Assembly: GCF_000340215.1 (NCBI RefSeq)
Contig: NW_006921533.1
Location: forward strand, 1,534,192 to 1,598,191
DNA from: Pseudocercospora fijiensis CIRAD86
Taxonomy: Eukaryota > Ascomycota > Dothideomycetes > Mycosphaerellales > Mycosphaerellaceae
Direction: 5' to 3'
Length of the DNA: 64,000 nucleotides
Part shown: positions 42,825-54,781 of the stretch, one piece after another
How the letters are laid out: every line of letters begins with the position of its first letter
How positions within the stretch are numbered: position 1 is the stretch's first letter
The notes under the pieces: model-generated
What the model was told of the DNA's origin: nothing
The model's database searches: none
What the model saw: the letters and a program-made list of their open reading frames with translations, nothing else
Made by a program: the position numbers and the translations under genes

Positions 42825-43834
42825 ATGGTCAACCTCATATGGACGACGCTCGCCGTCGCTGCATTCTTAGCACTCAATGTCTTCGCTCAAGCTCCAGAGG
42901 TACAGCAACATACGCACTCGATTCGAACCACCTCCACCTAACGCCGCAATTACAGGTCGAAGACGTGACCGAGGGCAACGTTGAGGATGTCAGCTATGAA
43001 GACATGCAGAAATACTTGGCGGGCGAGGGCAAAGCATGGTCTGGCGATTCTACCAAGTCAAATCTGCCCTTGAAGGTGGATGTCAATGTCTCATTCCCAG
43101 ATGCCGAGATCTTTGGAGTCAAGATGGTTAATGGTCGCCCAACTCGCGCATTATTGCACATCGCAAATAACGAGGACAGCGAGGTCAATGTTCTTGTTGC
43201 GACCGCCGGCCTATTCACACCTTTGGACACCCCAGGCATGCCGGATCCACCACAGAACCTCCGCAACCTGACTGGGGCCAAGTTCGGCACGGTAATTCCT
43301 GCGAAATCGAAGGAGACCTTGACATATGCCTTTGCGACTGTCATGCAGCCTCAGGACTTGACTCTGGAAATCAAGACTGTCATCAGCAGAGCCCAAGAGA
43401 TGTACACCTTGACCATCTTCCGTGAGAACGTCTCGATTGTGGAGGCACCAGTCTCGTTTTTCGATCCGCAGATGTGAGTAGCACTTGCACGTGAGCTGCA
43501 GGCAATCAACTTACTGACACATCCTAGTATCTTCCTCTACCTCTTCCTTCTCGCCGCGTTCGGTGGAACATGCTACTTCATCTACAACACTTGGATCACA
43601 ACCCTCTTCCCACAAAAGAAGCGCGGTGGCAAGGGCGGCGAAAGGGCTCAGCGTTCCAGCACCGGCAAGAAGCCAGTCAACCCTTCTGAGCAAGTCTCCG
43701 TCGTGGGCGCTGACGGCCCAGCTGTCACTTCCGGTTCGCAGGGATATGATGAGAGCTGGATTCCAGCTGGTCACTTGAACAGGCCTCAGGCCCGAAGAGT
43801 CGGAAGCGGACGACCAAAGAGCAGGGCAGCATAG
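42825..43834 (+). CDS. TRAP-alpha (translocon-associated) family ER protein
   Basis: A 299-residue type I membrane protein of the TRAP-alpha/SSR1 family (PF03896; yeast Irc22 is the distant relative), expected next to the Sec61 channel. Exons 42825-42899, 42956-43473, 43528-43834; introns of 56 and 54 nt. Residues 1-22 are a signal peptide (LIWTTLAVAAFLALNVFAQA). The lumenal domain includes VNVSFPDAEIFGVKMVNGRP, IPAKSKETLTYAFAT and APVSFFDPQ. The membrane helix is created across the last splice (IIFLYLFLLAAFGGTCYFIY, from about 198). The cytosolic tail is basic and ends GSGRPKSRAA. The second intron falls exactly at the lumenal/membrane border. The upstream ATG in another frame at 42839 is not the start. 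Confidence 0.9.
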
Positions 43835-44022
43835 GATAAGCCACGGCTTCAAATGAGTCACGCTCGAGACAACAGCATCTGGAAACGATGCTAGGAGAAT
43901 GCAATGCCAAGCAGCCCTGTGGTTGCGCAGGAAAAGGCCAAAGACGGCCTTTGGGCGCATTACTGTTCAGAGCAGATAATTTTGGCGAAAACGAGAAGAT
44001 CAGGAGCAGCTGACATAAGAAA

Positions 44023-44310
44023 TTAAAAGACCATTGAGTGTCGGCTAGCATAGCAAGCAATAGGATACTTGCCTGTGCGGAACACCGTGCATACTCGCAG
44101 CGTGAAACATTTCCAGAGCTCTTTCGCCAAGATTTGAAGCTCAAGCTTCAACCTTGCAGCAATAAGCTCATCATCTGCGCCTTCGGCTAATATCAGAAAC
44201 ACCACAGCACGGAGGAATAGAGCCCAGTACGCATATCTGGCTAAGAGACCTACCGAAAGAACTCCGTCTCGAAATCCTAGAATACGCAGTAACATGCGAA
44301 AAAAAGCCAT
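44023..44310 (-). CDS. Possible small membrane protein
   Basis: A 95-residue frame from the ATG at 44310. A hydrophobic stretch (LLARYAYWALFLRAVVFLIL) is followed by a charged helix (EGADDELIAARLKLELQILA). This is more protein-like than chance frames nearby, but no family is recognised and the C-terminus (FRTGKYPIACYASRH) is unremarkable. It could be part of a spliced gene. Confidence 0.3.
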   Translation of the reverse strand: MAFFRMLLRILGFRDGVLSVGLLARYAYWALFLRAVVFLILAEGADDELIAARLKLELQILAKELWKCFTLRVCTVFRTGKYPIACYASRHSMVF

Positions 44311-44995
44311 GGAGACACGATGAATTGAGCAGAGCCTCAAGGAGGATGAAAAAAAAAATGCAGATCCGCAGTGCAGCTCTTCTGTATTTCGTGAAGCATC
44401 TCTTCACGCACGCCTGCTTCTCACCCAACGGCACCCCCCATCCCATGCATACATACCTCTATACTTCGGACTCTCAAACTGCTTCCAACCAACCCTGCAA
44501 AACATCTCCCAGAACTTCAAAAACCTCAACCTTCAACGGCCTACAACACTCCACCATACTCCTCACCAACAGGGGATTTGGGGAGACGTCGAATTGGCGG
44601 GGAGGGGGTGGGTTGGTGGTGGCCATTATGGTGGGCGTTTGCTCAAAGCCAGGCTGTGTTTTGAATGAGTGGATGACCTGTACTGGTAAGTCTTTCTTTT
44701 TTTTTCCCTCTTTTCACTAATGGGGACGCAGTTGTCGAATATGTATGCAGTTTTCATGTTATCGGCAATTGGAGAAGCTGCTAGACCCGATATCGCCGCA
44801 GACGTGGCCGTTCTGCTATGTCATCATTGTCTGCATACAAGCATATCGCCGTGTCTTGGTATATACAGATCTGTACAGGGCGTCAAGTCGTACAAATCCA
44901 TGCTATTAGGGTAAGATGTGTCCCAAGATCCAAGACGCCTCGCTAATTGTGAGTCACAACAAGATAAAGCGCAATTCATGCAACATCTGTTACCA
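44311..44995. other. Intergenic
   Basis: Low-complexity patches (runs of A near 44348 and of T near 44697, a GGGGAGGGGGTGGG stretch near 44600). No supported gene; it includes the 3' flank of the large zinc-cluster gene. Confidence 0.4.
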
Positions 44996-47900
44996 TTACT
45001 GCCCTGCCCCGGGCGTGCCGTTTGCGTCACTCGGCGGTTGGTGGTTATTGCCGTAGAATTGCTGCATCATCTCTGGGGTAGAGTACGGATCAAACCACGT
45101 ATTCATGTCGAGCCCTAGTATACTCATGTCGACATCTTGACTTTCGATCATCATATCGCCAGGCATAAAGTTCATGGGAAGCTGCCCGGCGCCCATCAGC
45201 CCGACCGGCGCGGGAGGATAGTTGTGACGATTAAGGTCGCCATTCATGTTCGCGTGAGTGCCTCCGCTCGTGGTTAGCCCATGCATCCTCGGATGCAGAT
45301 TGTGAGGTGGATGTTGGTAGCCAGAAGAGTTTGGATTAGCTGGTGAGGCCGTGCTACCCTGTTGGCTGAACGTAGGCGAACTGAGCGCAAGCAATGACTC
45401 TGCGTCAGAGTTCTGTATACCTGGGAATCTTTGCTGTGGCTTCTGCCTGGCCAGATTGTCCTGTCCAGACGCTAATCTCTGTGAGTTGGTGGAGCCGGTT
45501 CGGAGGTGGCCAGGGTAGTCGACGTTGGATATTTGACCAGTAGCAGCTTCGTATGCAGATGGGTTCAGCGAGCTGAGCCGTGGATCTATGTTTGAGTGAT
45601 TTGCAGCATCGCTTGCATAGTGCCATGCCAAATTAGTGGAACTGGAGTCCATATTGCCAGTCAGTGTCCAGCCGATTGCTGCTACGGTCTGTTAGTACCA
45701 GGACCATGCCAATGTCGATTCGATATGCTCACCTTTGCTAGGATCGCCGAGACCAGGGCTGCCAGGCACCTTACCGAAGCCCTTCGGAGGCCAAAATGGC
45801 GACTGAAGGGCTGGATTTGTGATGTATGGTCCCCAGCTCAGCTTGCGTCTCCAGCCAGGCGATGTGAACGCTGGTTCCGGCCGGGGCTGCTCCAAGGAGC
45901 TCTCCGCTTCCTCAGCGGTGTAGAGAAGTGGGTCACCAACGCCCTCGAACTTCTGATCGAGGATGGTCAATATGTACTTGGCTCCAGCCCAGTAGGTCTC
46001 AAGAGACTGCAAAGCTTTGTAGCAAAGCTGGTAGTGTTGATTTGCGGCAGTCGCCAACAAAGTGTGCTTGGCAAGCTGAGATTTTGGCTCCGACGCAGAA
46101 TTAGCGATTGGCTTGCCGTTTGGCGAGTTGGTGATGCTGGGTATGGAGACCTTGCGACAAGCGACATCGAGCGGTGTGCCATTCGATGATGATGTATGGT
46201 CTGACGTCGAGGTTGCATCTCGGCTCGAACCTCTGCGTGGACTAGTCGCGCGACTTTGGGCATTACTGGTGGCTGTCTGCTCGGCCGTCTCCCTCAAGAA
46301 GGCACAGGCGGCGATGTAGATTGGTTGCGAGGTAAAGGGATTTCCAAGAGAAGCTTTGGCGTCCATGAGGTGTGAGTAGCTGAGTATATCTGCAATGGTC
46401 TTCGCACTGCTCATGCTCAACTGTTGCGAGTTTGGAAACAGCTTGAGCATACGTCCAGAAAATGTCATGAGGAGAGTCGGCTGGTGCAACAGCACAATCA
46501 GAGTGTGGAACCAGAAATGGAGCAAAACAAAATTGGTGCCTTCTCCAGCTTTCATGTAATGTTGAAAATTGACTGCGTCGAAATGCAGTTTTAAAGAGAG
46601 CCCTTGATAGAAGTGGGTGACTTGGCTCTCCATGGCTGCTAGTCGCTTTGGTGTGTCTGCTGTAATGTCTGTTGCTTCCTTCAAGCTGTTGAGGAGATCG
46701 GCGACTCTTCCATATAGATGCACAATCCTGATCAATGCCGGGAATGGCGGCGGGTACTCGGACTTGTTGTTGGGCTGCTCCATGCAAGGAAACGAGAGCT
46801 CGATGTCCTTGTCGCGTAGTGTACTTCTTCGACCAGTGCCAGAAGAGACCACACGATCAAGAAAGAATATGGCCCAGAATGTGTCGACACGCTCACGCTC
46901 AACCTGCTTGGTCTCTTCTGCGTCTTTCTCCTCTTCCGGGGTCTCTTCCTTTTCTGCGTTTGCTTTCTTGCCCTCTTCTCTGCTTAGACTGCTTTCTTTA
47001 TACGGAAGTCCTGATCGTGCTGCGTCGCGTTGTTGCTGTTTAACCATTTTCGGCGTGGGACCGTCCTTTCCCATGTATCTCAAGCCTTCTGTCTTATGCA
47101 AACCAAGGTCCTGTGCCATTCGAATGGAGATTCCCAGGTACATCCACAAGCCACTGTCTCGCTGCTCTCCGAATTCATTATAGGCCAGAAGCAAGGCGGC
47201 CTGCGCTGCTGCCACCGTGGGACAGGGGAAGGTATCTGTCAATGCTGTCTTTGCGCGCTGTGCGAACGCGTGACCGTATTCGGCTGGAGTCGACTTCTCC
47301 CCGTCATGGCCAGCAGGGTGGGTGAGCAAGGAATGTGTTGAAAAGCGAGCAGCAAGAGCACAGACTGCATCGACCAAGACGGGATCGACCTGTTTCTCCT
47401 CTAGGTCTCGCAGAAAGCGCTCCCTTTGCAAGAATGGGTAATTGCATCCAAGATGTGTGAAGAAGGTGTTTGCAAGGTGGGTTATCAGCTCGCTGGGGGG
47501 CACGGCGGAGGTATCGTAGAACGGCAGAGTGAGAGGCGTTCGGACGTCAGACTCCACAACTGTTGGGGTGGTCGAATACAATGCGGTGACTCGTGTTTCG
47601 GTGGTATGGACGACGTTGTTCAAGGACGGCGATCGTATGCCTCCATCGGTGGAAGCGCGGGCATGGGGATCTGTATCGTTTCTCTTGACCTTGACCACCA
47701 TCTGCTTGAAACCAGGCATTATAGCCGTGGGACCTAGCCATCTGAAATAAGGCATGCGATTCCTGGGGCCTGAGAACAGCGATTCACGTGGTTCGCCATT
47801 TCGTGAGGCATCTGGAGAGGCAGGTCGACGTTCGGTGTAGCTTCGCGGCGACTGGCCGGCCGAGGGGACTCTCGTCAGATCAGTGCCTCCTGACTGTGTT

Positions 47901-48380
47901 CTGGAAGGCGCATTCTCTGGAGACAGGGGACTGCTCTTCGCGGGGTCGACATTTTGCGGAGGCTGTGCGGGTGGTGGGCGCTGGGTGGCATCGGTCGTCT
48001 TTCGGGTTGGTGTTGGCGCGGCTGTTTCTGTGTAGCCACGGCATTCGAGCTTGTTCTGTTTACAGGTCTCGCAGAACGGTCGTTCGCCGGAGCAGGCAGT
48101 CTTGCGTTTGCGACATGTCAAGCACGCTGCGCCAATGCGCCGGCTAACGAGGCTCTTGTCAGGGCTGGTTTGGGTAGATTACTGGCTCACTCTGGACTGA
48201 CCGTTTCGGGTGTGGAGCTCCGTAGTTTGTGACGAAGCGCAAAGCTCGCTGTTGTCAATGGAAGAGCAGAGGCAAGTGATGGGAGAGGGGAGACGTACCT
48301 TTGGGCTGCTGTTGTTGCTGTGCTTGCGACTGCTTGGGTGGTGGTTTGGCAGCTCCAGCTCCACCATCAGCTCGTTGCAT
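44996..48380 (-). CDS. Large Zn2Cys6 transcription factor
   Basis: A 1,077-residue regulator, exons 48380-48299, 48248-48191, 48143-45733, 45678-44996. Introns are 50, 47 and 54 nt with good GTACGT, GTGAGC and GTGAGC donors. Splicing gives SPDRRIGAACLTCRKRK and a cluster with cysteines at 54, 57, 64, 71, 74 and 81 (C-x2-C-x6-C-x6-C-x2-C-x6-C). The N-terminus has a Q-rich run. Then come a disordered Pro/Ser region, a conserved string PYFRWLGPTAIMPGFKQMVV, and the fungal_trans domain (YPFLQRERFL, AAQAALLLAYNEFG, LGISIRMAQDLGLHK, ERERVDTFWAIFFLDRVVSSGTGR). The last exon adds a Gly/Pro/Asn-rich tail with acidic motifs (MMIESQDVDMSILGLDMNTW), a plausible activation domain. A Glu/Lys-rich insert (REEGKKANAEKEETPEEEKD) breaks the middle domain. 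The ortholog is not named with confidence. Confidence 0.88.
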
Positions 48381-49142
48381 GTTTCACATGAGAGCGCTCA
48401 GGCTCTCACAGCGCACGCGTGTTTCTGACTGCTCCCTACACGTACCGCTCGCGCTTTGCGACCGCCCGATCCCGGCAGTCCAGCTCCGTTTCTGCTGCTA
48501 GGTATGTATTATTGGGAGATGTGTGGTGTCAACACGTGTGTGGTGTGTCGCAAATGCAGTGCCTATTCTGAAGTAGGTAGATTCTCGGCAAGAGCATGGG
48601 CGGCAAAGAAGGGTAATTTGGAGGGCAGGAACAATGCAACGGCGTCTGTGTGCGGAGAAAGCTGCTAGGATAGAACTAGCAGCTGAATGTGGAGTTGGAC
48701 GCGGCAATACCAAACTCTTGGAACGAGATGCTTTTCGTCCTGCCGCCATCTCCGCTGTACGATGGCGCGCCGCCCGTCCCTGATCGACACAGTAGATGCA
48801 AGCCAATCGAAGCATCTGGCGGGAGCGGTGGTGGTGATGGCGGCGGCGGTGGTGGAAGACGACGGTCTGTCTCCACTGTAGCAATGAAGCCCTACATAAT
48901 ACATCCTCCGCATGGTGCTTTTGGTCTGATCTGTACTGTATTCTATACCGAGAATGGGCTTGGCGACGCTCGGTAATTAATATTGAGCGAGCGGATGGTG
49001 CCGACACCGGACGCGACGCAACCGAGCACCATGACGCTGCCTTCACAGGCACCTGCATCTTGCTGCCCAGCCTTGAAAATCGACCGTCGACAAGAACTCC
49101 GACTCAGCCTCATCGAGCTAAGGGCTGGGCTGGCGAGCTGGC
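48381..49142. promoter_or_regulatory. Divergent promoter, zinc-cluster gene and ATP12
   Basis: A 762-bp gap with a GGT/GGC trinucleotide-rich patch (about 48825-48855). The overlapping frames on both strands here are low complexity. No gene supported. Confidence 0.4.
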
Positions 49143-50246
49143 ATGGAGCCATTCCTCTTCACCTCATCTCTGAGGGCCGCCTCTTCACTGAGTACTCGCC
49201 GTCAATTCGTCCACCGATCGATTTGCGCGCCATGCTTGCTGCACACGTCGACCGCGCAAAAAGCTACGCCAGTCGCACACCCTACTATCCCCGGTCCTCC
49301 GCCATCAGCCCCGCAAGCAGATGTATCATTCCCAGAGACGAGAGTGGCCAGGAAGCGACAGCAAGCTGAAGTGCTGAAGAGAGCCCAGAATACTAGCATC
49401 GACCCATCAAAGCCGGGATCTGCATTGCAGAAGCGTTTCTGGAAAAATGTGTCAGTCATGGAAAACGAGCATGGGAGCTTGCAAGTCATGCTGGATGGCC
49501 GACCGGTGCGCACGGCGACGAGGCAGGTGCTCACTCTGCCAAAGTCCAAGAGAGCCCTTGCTGCATCCATTGCTCTGGAGTGGGACCAATTGGTGTCTGC
49601 GCAACAAGCCTTGAAGCAGCACTACATCCCGCTTACTTCTCTCACATCGCGCGCCATCGATATTGAGACTGCCGACAAGCAAGGCGATACAAAGATTCGA
49701 GAAAATCTCGTGAAAATGGCAATGCGATATCTCAGCACAGACACTCTTCTCTGCTGGGCCCCAGAGCAGAACAGGCACGACCCCATGGAGCAGAAGACGA
49801 AAGTGCCTCTGCGGCAGCGGCAAAAGAATATGGCAGAGCCCATCATTGCCTTCCTCACAACCCACATATTTCCCGGAGTCGACATCGTACCCGTCCTGGC
49901 GGAAGACAGCATCATGCCCATCTCCCAATCCGATACTACGAACGAAGTCATTCGAAACTGGCTCAGCGGTCTCTCGGCATGGGATCTCGCTGCAATAGAA
50001 AGATGTATCCTTGCAACCAAAAGTTTGCTCATAGCCGCGAGGCTTCTGGTAGAGTGGAGTCACGAATGGAAGCATGTACACACCGCACCACAGAAGGATA
50101 AATTTGGCATAGAAGAAGCGGCCGAGGCTGCCACATTGGAAGTTCTGCATCAAACGGAGCAATGGGGAGAGGTCGAAGATACCCATGATGTTGAGAAGGA
50201 AGATTTGAGGAGGCAACTCGGTAGTGCCGTCCTGCTTGTGAGTTAG
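49143..50246 (+). CDS. ATP12: ATP12, F1-ATPase assembly chaperone
   Basis: Mitochondrial matrix chaperone that binds the F1 alpha subunit during assembly of ATP synthase (PF07542). Single exon, 367 residues, typical of fungi. The N-terminus is a likely mitochondrial targeting peptide (SSLRAASSLSTRRQFVHRS). The family core follows: QKRFWKNVSV, VMLDGRPVRTATRQVLTLPK, ALAASIALEWDQL, then YIPLTSLTSRAIDI, MRYLSTDTLLCWAPE and LSGLSAWDLAAIERC. The C-terminus includes EAAEAATLEVLHQTEQWGEV and the charged EDTHDVEKEDLRRQL. The conserved Trp and Glu residues are present; no truncation. The start ATG at 49143 is the first of the frame. It is divergent from the large zinc-cluster gene. Confidence 0.95.
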   Translation: MEPFLFTSSLRAASSLSTRRQFVHRSICAPCLLHTSTAQKATPVAHPTIPGPPPSAPQADVSFPETRVARKRQQAEVLKRAQNTSIDPSKPGSALQKRFWKNVSVMENEHGSLQVMLDGRPVRTATRQVLTLPKSKRALAASIALEWDQLVSAQQALKQHYIPLTSLTSRAIDIETADKQGDTKIRENLVKMAMRYLSTDTLLCWAPEQNRHDPMEQKTKVPLRQRQKNMAEPIIAFLTTHIFPGVDIVPVLAEDSIMPISQSDTTNEVIRNWLSGLSAWDLAAIERCILATKSLLIAARLLVEWSHEWKHVHTAPQKDKFGIEEAAEAATLEVLHQTEQWGEVEDTHDVEKEDLRRQLGSAVLLVS

Positions 50247-50773
50247 TGTACAGCATCATAAACCGACAACCAGTCACTGCATATGGACTATCGAAAAGTT
50301 CCCAGTTTCGCTGAACGATAGGCTTGCTTGATTCCACGGCAGTGGAAGGAAGAAACTGGAGTTATCGCCGTCAGCATGGATCTGTATGACTGCTCTTTCG
50401 GGGATCACCAGGTTTCCTACATGCGAATCCCATGATCGATATGGTCTTGAAAGCCGTCAGCTATGAAGCACCTGCTGTACCATGCTTGATGCTTTTGGGA
50501 CCGAGAAGCTTTAGAAACAGCATCAAAAAGAACTACCAGCGAGACAACAAGGACAGCATCACAGCCTAAGTATCCTATTCCCATCTACATCTATCGCTTC
50601 TAACGACCACAACCCAAGCTCTGCACCCTTTTCACCAGTTCCCCATATCCGTTCTCACGCCCCGCCTTTCCCGACCAAATCGCTAAAGCGCAGGCAAAAA
50701 AAAAATTCCAAAATACAGTATTCACCCATCCCAATCCTAATCCCAAACCAAAAAATTCCCTTTCACCTCCACC
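50247..50773. other. Intergenic
   Basis: 3' flanks of two converging genes. It contains an A-run (about 50695-50704) and C-rich stretches; no gene seen. Confidence 0.4.
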
Positions 50774-51145
50774 TCACAAAATCGCCGCAAAACAACTCAA
50801 ATCCCCATCCAAACCCTCCCCCCGAAACTCCTCCAACACGGACTGAACATCCTCTCCCCGTCTCCCCTCATCTTTCTCTTTTCCGTGTCGCTCCATCATA
50901 ACCTCCCTTTCCTCAGCAGGCAAAGCCTGAAGTTTCTCTCGAATGGGAAGCGGGATTCTTTCCAGAAGCAGAAGGTTTTGAGAATTTGGGTTGTTTTGCT
51001 CTTGGTTTTGGTTTGGGGATTCTTCGATGCTGTTGCTGCGGCGGGGAGTGTATTCTTCGTAGCCGAGAGAGCCGATGATGAAGATGAAGGCTGTGAGGGC
51101 GGTGCAGAAGAGGGTGAGGGAGAGGAGGGTTGGTTGGTAGGTCAT
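50774..51145 (-). CDS. Small single-pass membrane protein
   Basis: A 123-residue frame with a clear N-terminal membrane segment (LLSLTLFCTALTAFIFIIGS), then an N/Q-rich linker (NQNQEQNNPNSQN) and a charged helical part (LLLLERIPLPIREKLQALPA, then EEREVMMERHGKEKDEGRR). The start at 51145 follows a C-rich 5' region. It resembles small orphan membrane proteins of fungi; no family recognised. Coding is likely, because the hydrophobic start and charged tail make a coherent protein. Confidence 0.55.
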   Translation of the reverse strand: MTYQPTLLSLTLFCTALTAFIFIIGSLGYEEYTPRRSNSIEESPNQNQEQNNPNSQNLLLLERIPLPIREKLQALPAEEREVMMERHGKEKDEGRRGEDVQSVLEEFRGEGLDGDLSCFAAIL

Positions 51146-51645
51146 GTTGGGGGCTTTTCTTTTGGGAGGGGGGGGGGTTGTTTTTGAGGATGTGGGTTTC
51201 TTCCTTTAAAAGAGAGATGGATGTAGGTAGCTTGAGTTGTCGTTGTGGCTGTAGTTGTTTTGTTGGTTGATTCTGTGCTTCTGTAGTTTGCTCTTCTGTC
51301 CGAAAAATTTCGCGGATGTTGTTATTATTGTAATTCAAAGAACGAGAAGCAATGTGGTACCGTCTATAGCCTCGAATCGAAGGTGTCCTCACGCGAACCG
51401 AACCTCTTCGTCACCACAGTCCTCAGGTGACCGACTGTGACTAACGTACCAAGAATGGTGCTTATAAGCTTCCTGCACCTATACTTACCACGTGCACAAG
51501 TTCGCCGGAATGACTACAAGATACCGAACATCGTAAGACATTGCCTTGTCTCGGAATTTGGTCCTACGTATGAGAGCTTCAAGATTTTGGATTGGAGACT
51601 ACAACTTGTTATTTCCGGAGTGCGGAGCTAGCGGCAAGGACCGGG
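51146..51645. other. Intergenic, transition to RIP block
   Basis: Normal composition with a 10-G run near 51168-51177. CA/TG disappear after about 51650. No gene supported. Confidence 0.4.
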
Positions 51646-52237
51646 TATATAAGTTTCAGGACTAGACAGTTCCTTAAATAACCGTTATTATAGCGGGGAT
51701 TATTCGAACAGCTATTCGTCTTTGAAATGTCTATATACGTATACGAGATGCCTAGAACCTAGTAGAAGACTTATTCTTCTACTATTTAGTATTAGTAACT
51801 ACTAGCACTATTTTCCAATTTGTTAAGTAAGTAAAAGTCTAACTATTTTAGATACAAAAGCTATAGAAATTATATATAAAAAGTTATAGAAACTGCTATT
51901 TATTTAGTAATACTAATAATTTTAAATTTGTTCGTAGTATATATTAAAAGATTTAGTTATATATTAGTTTGTTACGATATAACACTATTGTATGTACGAT
52001 AGCAGGCAGCGGTTACTATCGACCGCTACGGTCGCTATTGCTACTAATAGTAGAACTATTATATAGATAGCTTGCCTTACGGTACCTTAGAGAATGTATT
52101 AACTTTTATACCGTATAACCGTTACGATACCTTCGTACTATAACCGTGTGCCTAGCAACTTAGTAGCTTCGCTTAACACTTAGTTAGCTTCTATACTAAC
52201 TACTAGTCCTTTATCCGAATCGACCCTAGTTATTATA

Positions 52238-53720
52238 GCTACGACGAGAATCGACGCGATTAGCTACAAGTCCTACCGATCTTCCGCCGATTACTACGAT
52301 TCAACTCCTACCCGTTACGATAGTACCTATTCGATTTACTACCCTTCCGTACTATACCCTACCGACGCGCGAGCGCCTTATCGGCGATCCTATTAGTACC
52401 TCGAGGAGATAGTAGTAGTAGTTTCTACCTTTAGTAGCAATTGCCTACTATACCTAGGTCTAGGGTAGCTGCTTTCCCTAGGAGGACCTGCCCGATAAGC
52501 TACGCTCCTCTACCTTTAGTCGGTTCTCCGTTGTTGTCCTCTATTTAGAGACTATCTCGCCTCTACCCTCTTACTAATAGTTTACCCGCCTACCGTAGCT
52601 CCTTCGGACTCGCTTCTAACTCCGGTAGAAGCCTCGAAATTAGCTAAGCTAGCAGTTTAACCGCTGCCTTAGTACTGCAATCTCGGATTGCCGGATATAG
52701 AGCCCTATATCCTACGTATCTGTTTCTATATTTAGAACTACGTTAATTATAGCGAGAACTTCGCGACCTAGCTTAGGGCAAAGTACGGCCGAATCGACTT
52801 GCTTACCTTATACGTTCTATATTATTACCTGCTCGTAGGAAATCCGCCGCCTCTATAGGCTAAAATCGAGGAACTCTACCTAGACGCTCTTAATAGTTAC
52901 AACTTCCTAGGATAGTAGGTAGTAGATAAAGGAATTCTAACTAAATCGGTTAAGGAGCTTAAAGCCGCGCTCCTAACGGTGCGCGATTTACGCTATTACC
53001 GTTAATTTTACCTAGAGATCTATCTACTACTTATAGTAGAGTAGCGCCTACTAGCCCGACTGCCTTAAGTCCTACCGCGGCCTATAGTTTCGCCTATTAC
53101 TACGGTAGAAACAACCGTACCGCCGGAACAGCGTCCTAGTTCGCCTAATAGCTCGCTTAAATCGGTTTTCTTATAGAGGCTACTTAAGCTACGATACCTA
53201 GCGGACGAGAATCCTTAGAAGCTAAGGGGGCCTCTGCCTAAGACTTCCCTTAAGGAACTGTTAACTAGGCCTTCCGATCTGTCGACGTCGCCGTTCTAGG
53301 ATATCGGTCGCGGCTAATTGCCTCTAATAAACGACGGCCTCGCCGACCCGTAGGCTAACGAGCCGCGTAGTTGTTTCTAATATCGTACCCTAGTAGATGC
53401 CTCGTAGACAACTAAGGAGATCGATAGGGCGAATATCGCTATATAATAGAACCGTTAGCGTTATAATTATCTTCGCGAATTAGCTAGATAGAGAGGAGTC
53501 TATCTTAACGAAGTTGTATTAGACTTTCTAATAGAATAGGCGATTTTACCGCTATTAGCTACGCGTAAGCTAAGTCCGCCCTAGCCGAACCTAGGTTAAT
53601 ACAATTACTAGTAGAGGGTAGACGTATATATAAATGCCCGTAGGCATAGCCGCTTGCGTCGGGGTAGGTTTGCGCTAGGCGATCCGCCTAGTAATCCGCC
53701 TACCTCTATTTAGGCGCTTT
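52238..53720 (+). pseudogene. Unidentified upstream coding block of the large element
   Basis: One plus frame (codons starting at positions equal to 2 modulo 3) stays open over about 1.5 kb except for TAG/TAA codons. In-frame words include AKYGRIDLLTLYVLYYYLLV, KSVKELKAALLTVRDLRYYR and a Pro-rich GDPPSNPPTS at the end (about 53677-53706). The N-terminal part is Tyr/Ser-rich. After 53720 TGA and other-frame stops appear. No family recognised. It could be an N-terminal part of Gag, since it shares the reading frame with Gag-Pol and ends in a Pro/Asn motif like the one at the Gag-Pol start, or an extra gene. The start is assumed from an ATA (former ATG) at 52238. Confidence 0.55.
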
Positions 53721-54781
53721 ATAGTTGAATTCGTATATGTGCTCGTAACTTCTATTCCGCTATACTACATTAAGGTTAGCGCTATTCGAGATCTTATTCT
53801 AGCGAAGCGCCTAAAGCTAAACTGTTCTAAGTAGGTGCAGGTTTAGCTATTAGTACTATACTACGCATAAAACAGGCCTAATATCTTAGCAACTATTAGT
53901 CGTAGTATAGTATATAGTAGAGACGGTTCCTAGATAATCATACTAACAAGATTACTATACATTTTAATAACATTGTTCCTTTATAGATTTAAGAATTATA
54001 ATTAGGAAACGTAAATCGCTAGTCTCGGCTAACTCGTTTGCCTACCCCTATATACTTTACTATTAGATAAACGACGCTCTTATGTATTAACAAAGCGTAG
54101 GAGGTCTACCTTTCTAGTGCTGTCTACAACCTCCGCGTATCTATTTAATCTGTATTCTAACCTAAACGGTCGCCGCAATCTAGTAGGGCAAACTAATCCT
54201 TCGGCCTTAAGTATCTATCTCTTTAGTACTACTATACCGGGCGCAGTTATACCTAGCAAGGAAATCGATTAGAAGTACTTTCCGAAGGGCCTCGAGCTAG
54301 TTTGATTAAAAATCCGAGAGGTGTTTCTAGCGGCTTCGTCGCTCGACGGCGAGAACTTAGTAGCGAGACGTCGGCTACAATCGGGCTTAGCAAGAAAGTT
54401 AATCGGACGATACTTGTCGAGAACCTCTAAGTGTTAGCTTAGTATATAGCGATATGTTGAGAATCGGTGTGTTTAGGTAGGCGGATAGCTGCAGAAGTAG
54501 GCTCGGCTAAATTAGTATAACTTAACGTATACACGTCGCAGAGACTTAATTTTTAAATCGCTATGTTCGGAAATAGCAGCGCTACAACCTCTACGTATTA
54601 GATATGCTAGTCTTCGTTAGTGTAGCGAGATCGTGTTTTAATAGCGGAATCTACGATAAAAATTAGCGGTTTAGCTTTAGGCCTTTAGGTAAAGGATTAG
54701 GTAGAGTAGTGTGTAATTAGTTATTCGGAAGTCGGCAAAAGAACCCTAAATTTGACTATATTACGTGTGCTAATCTATTCC
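53721..54781. other. Spacer with weaker RIP signature
   Basis: About 1.06 kb between two same-frame coding blocks. More CA and TG survive than on either side (for example GTGTT, TGTTGAG, GCTGCAG around 54430-54500), and no long frame is present. Possibly a leader, an inserted solo LTR or other insertion; no repeat ends were identified. Confidence 0.4.

Noticed and set aside
48498..49058. Minus-strand 186-residue frame upstream of ATP12
   Set aside because: Arg/His-rich, overlaps trinucleotide repeats, no start context or domain.
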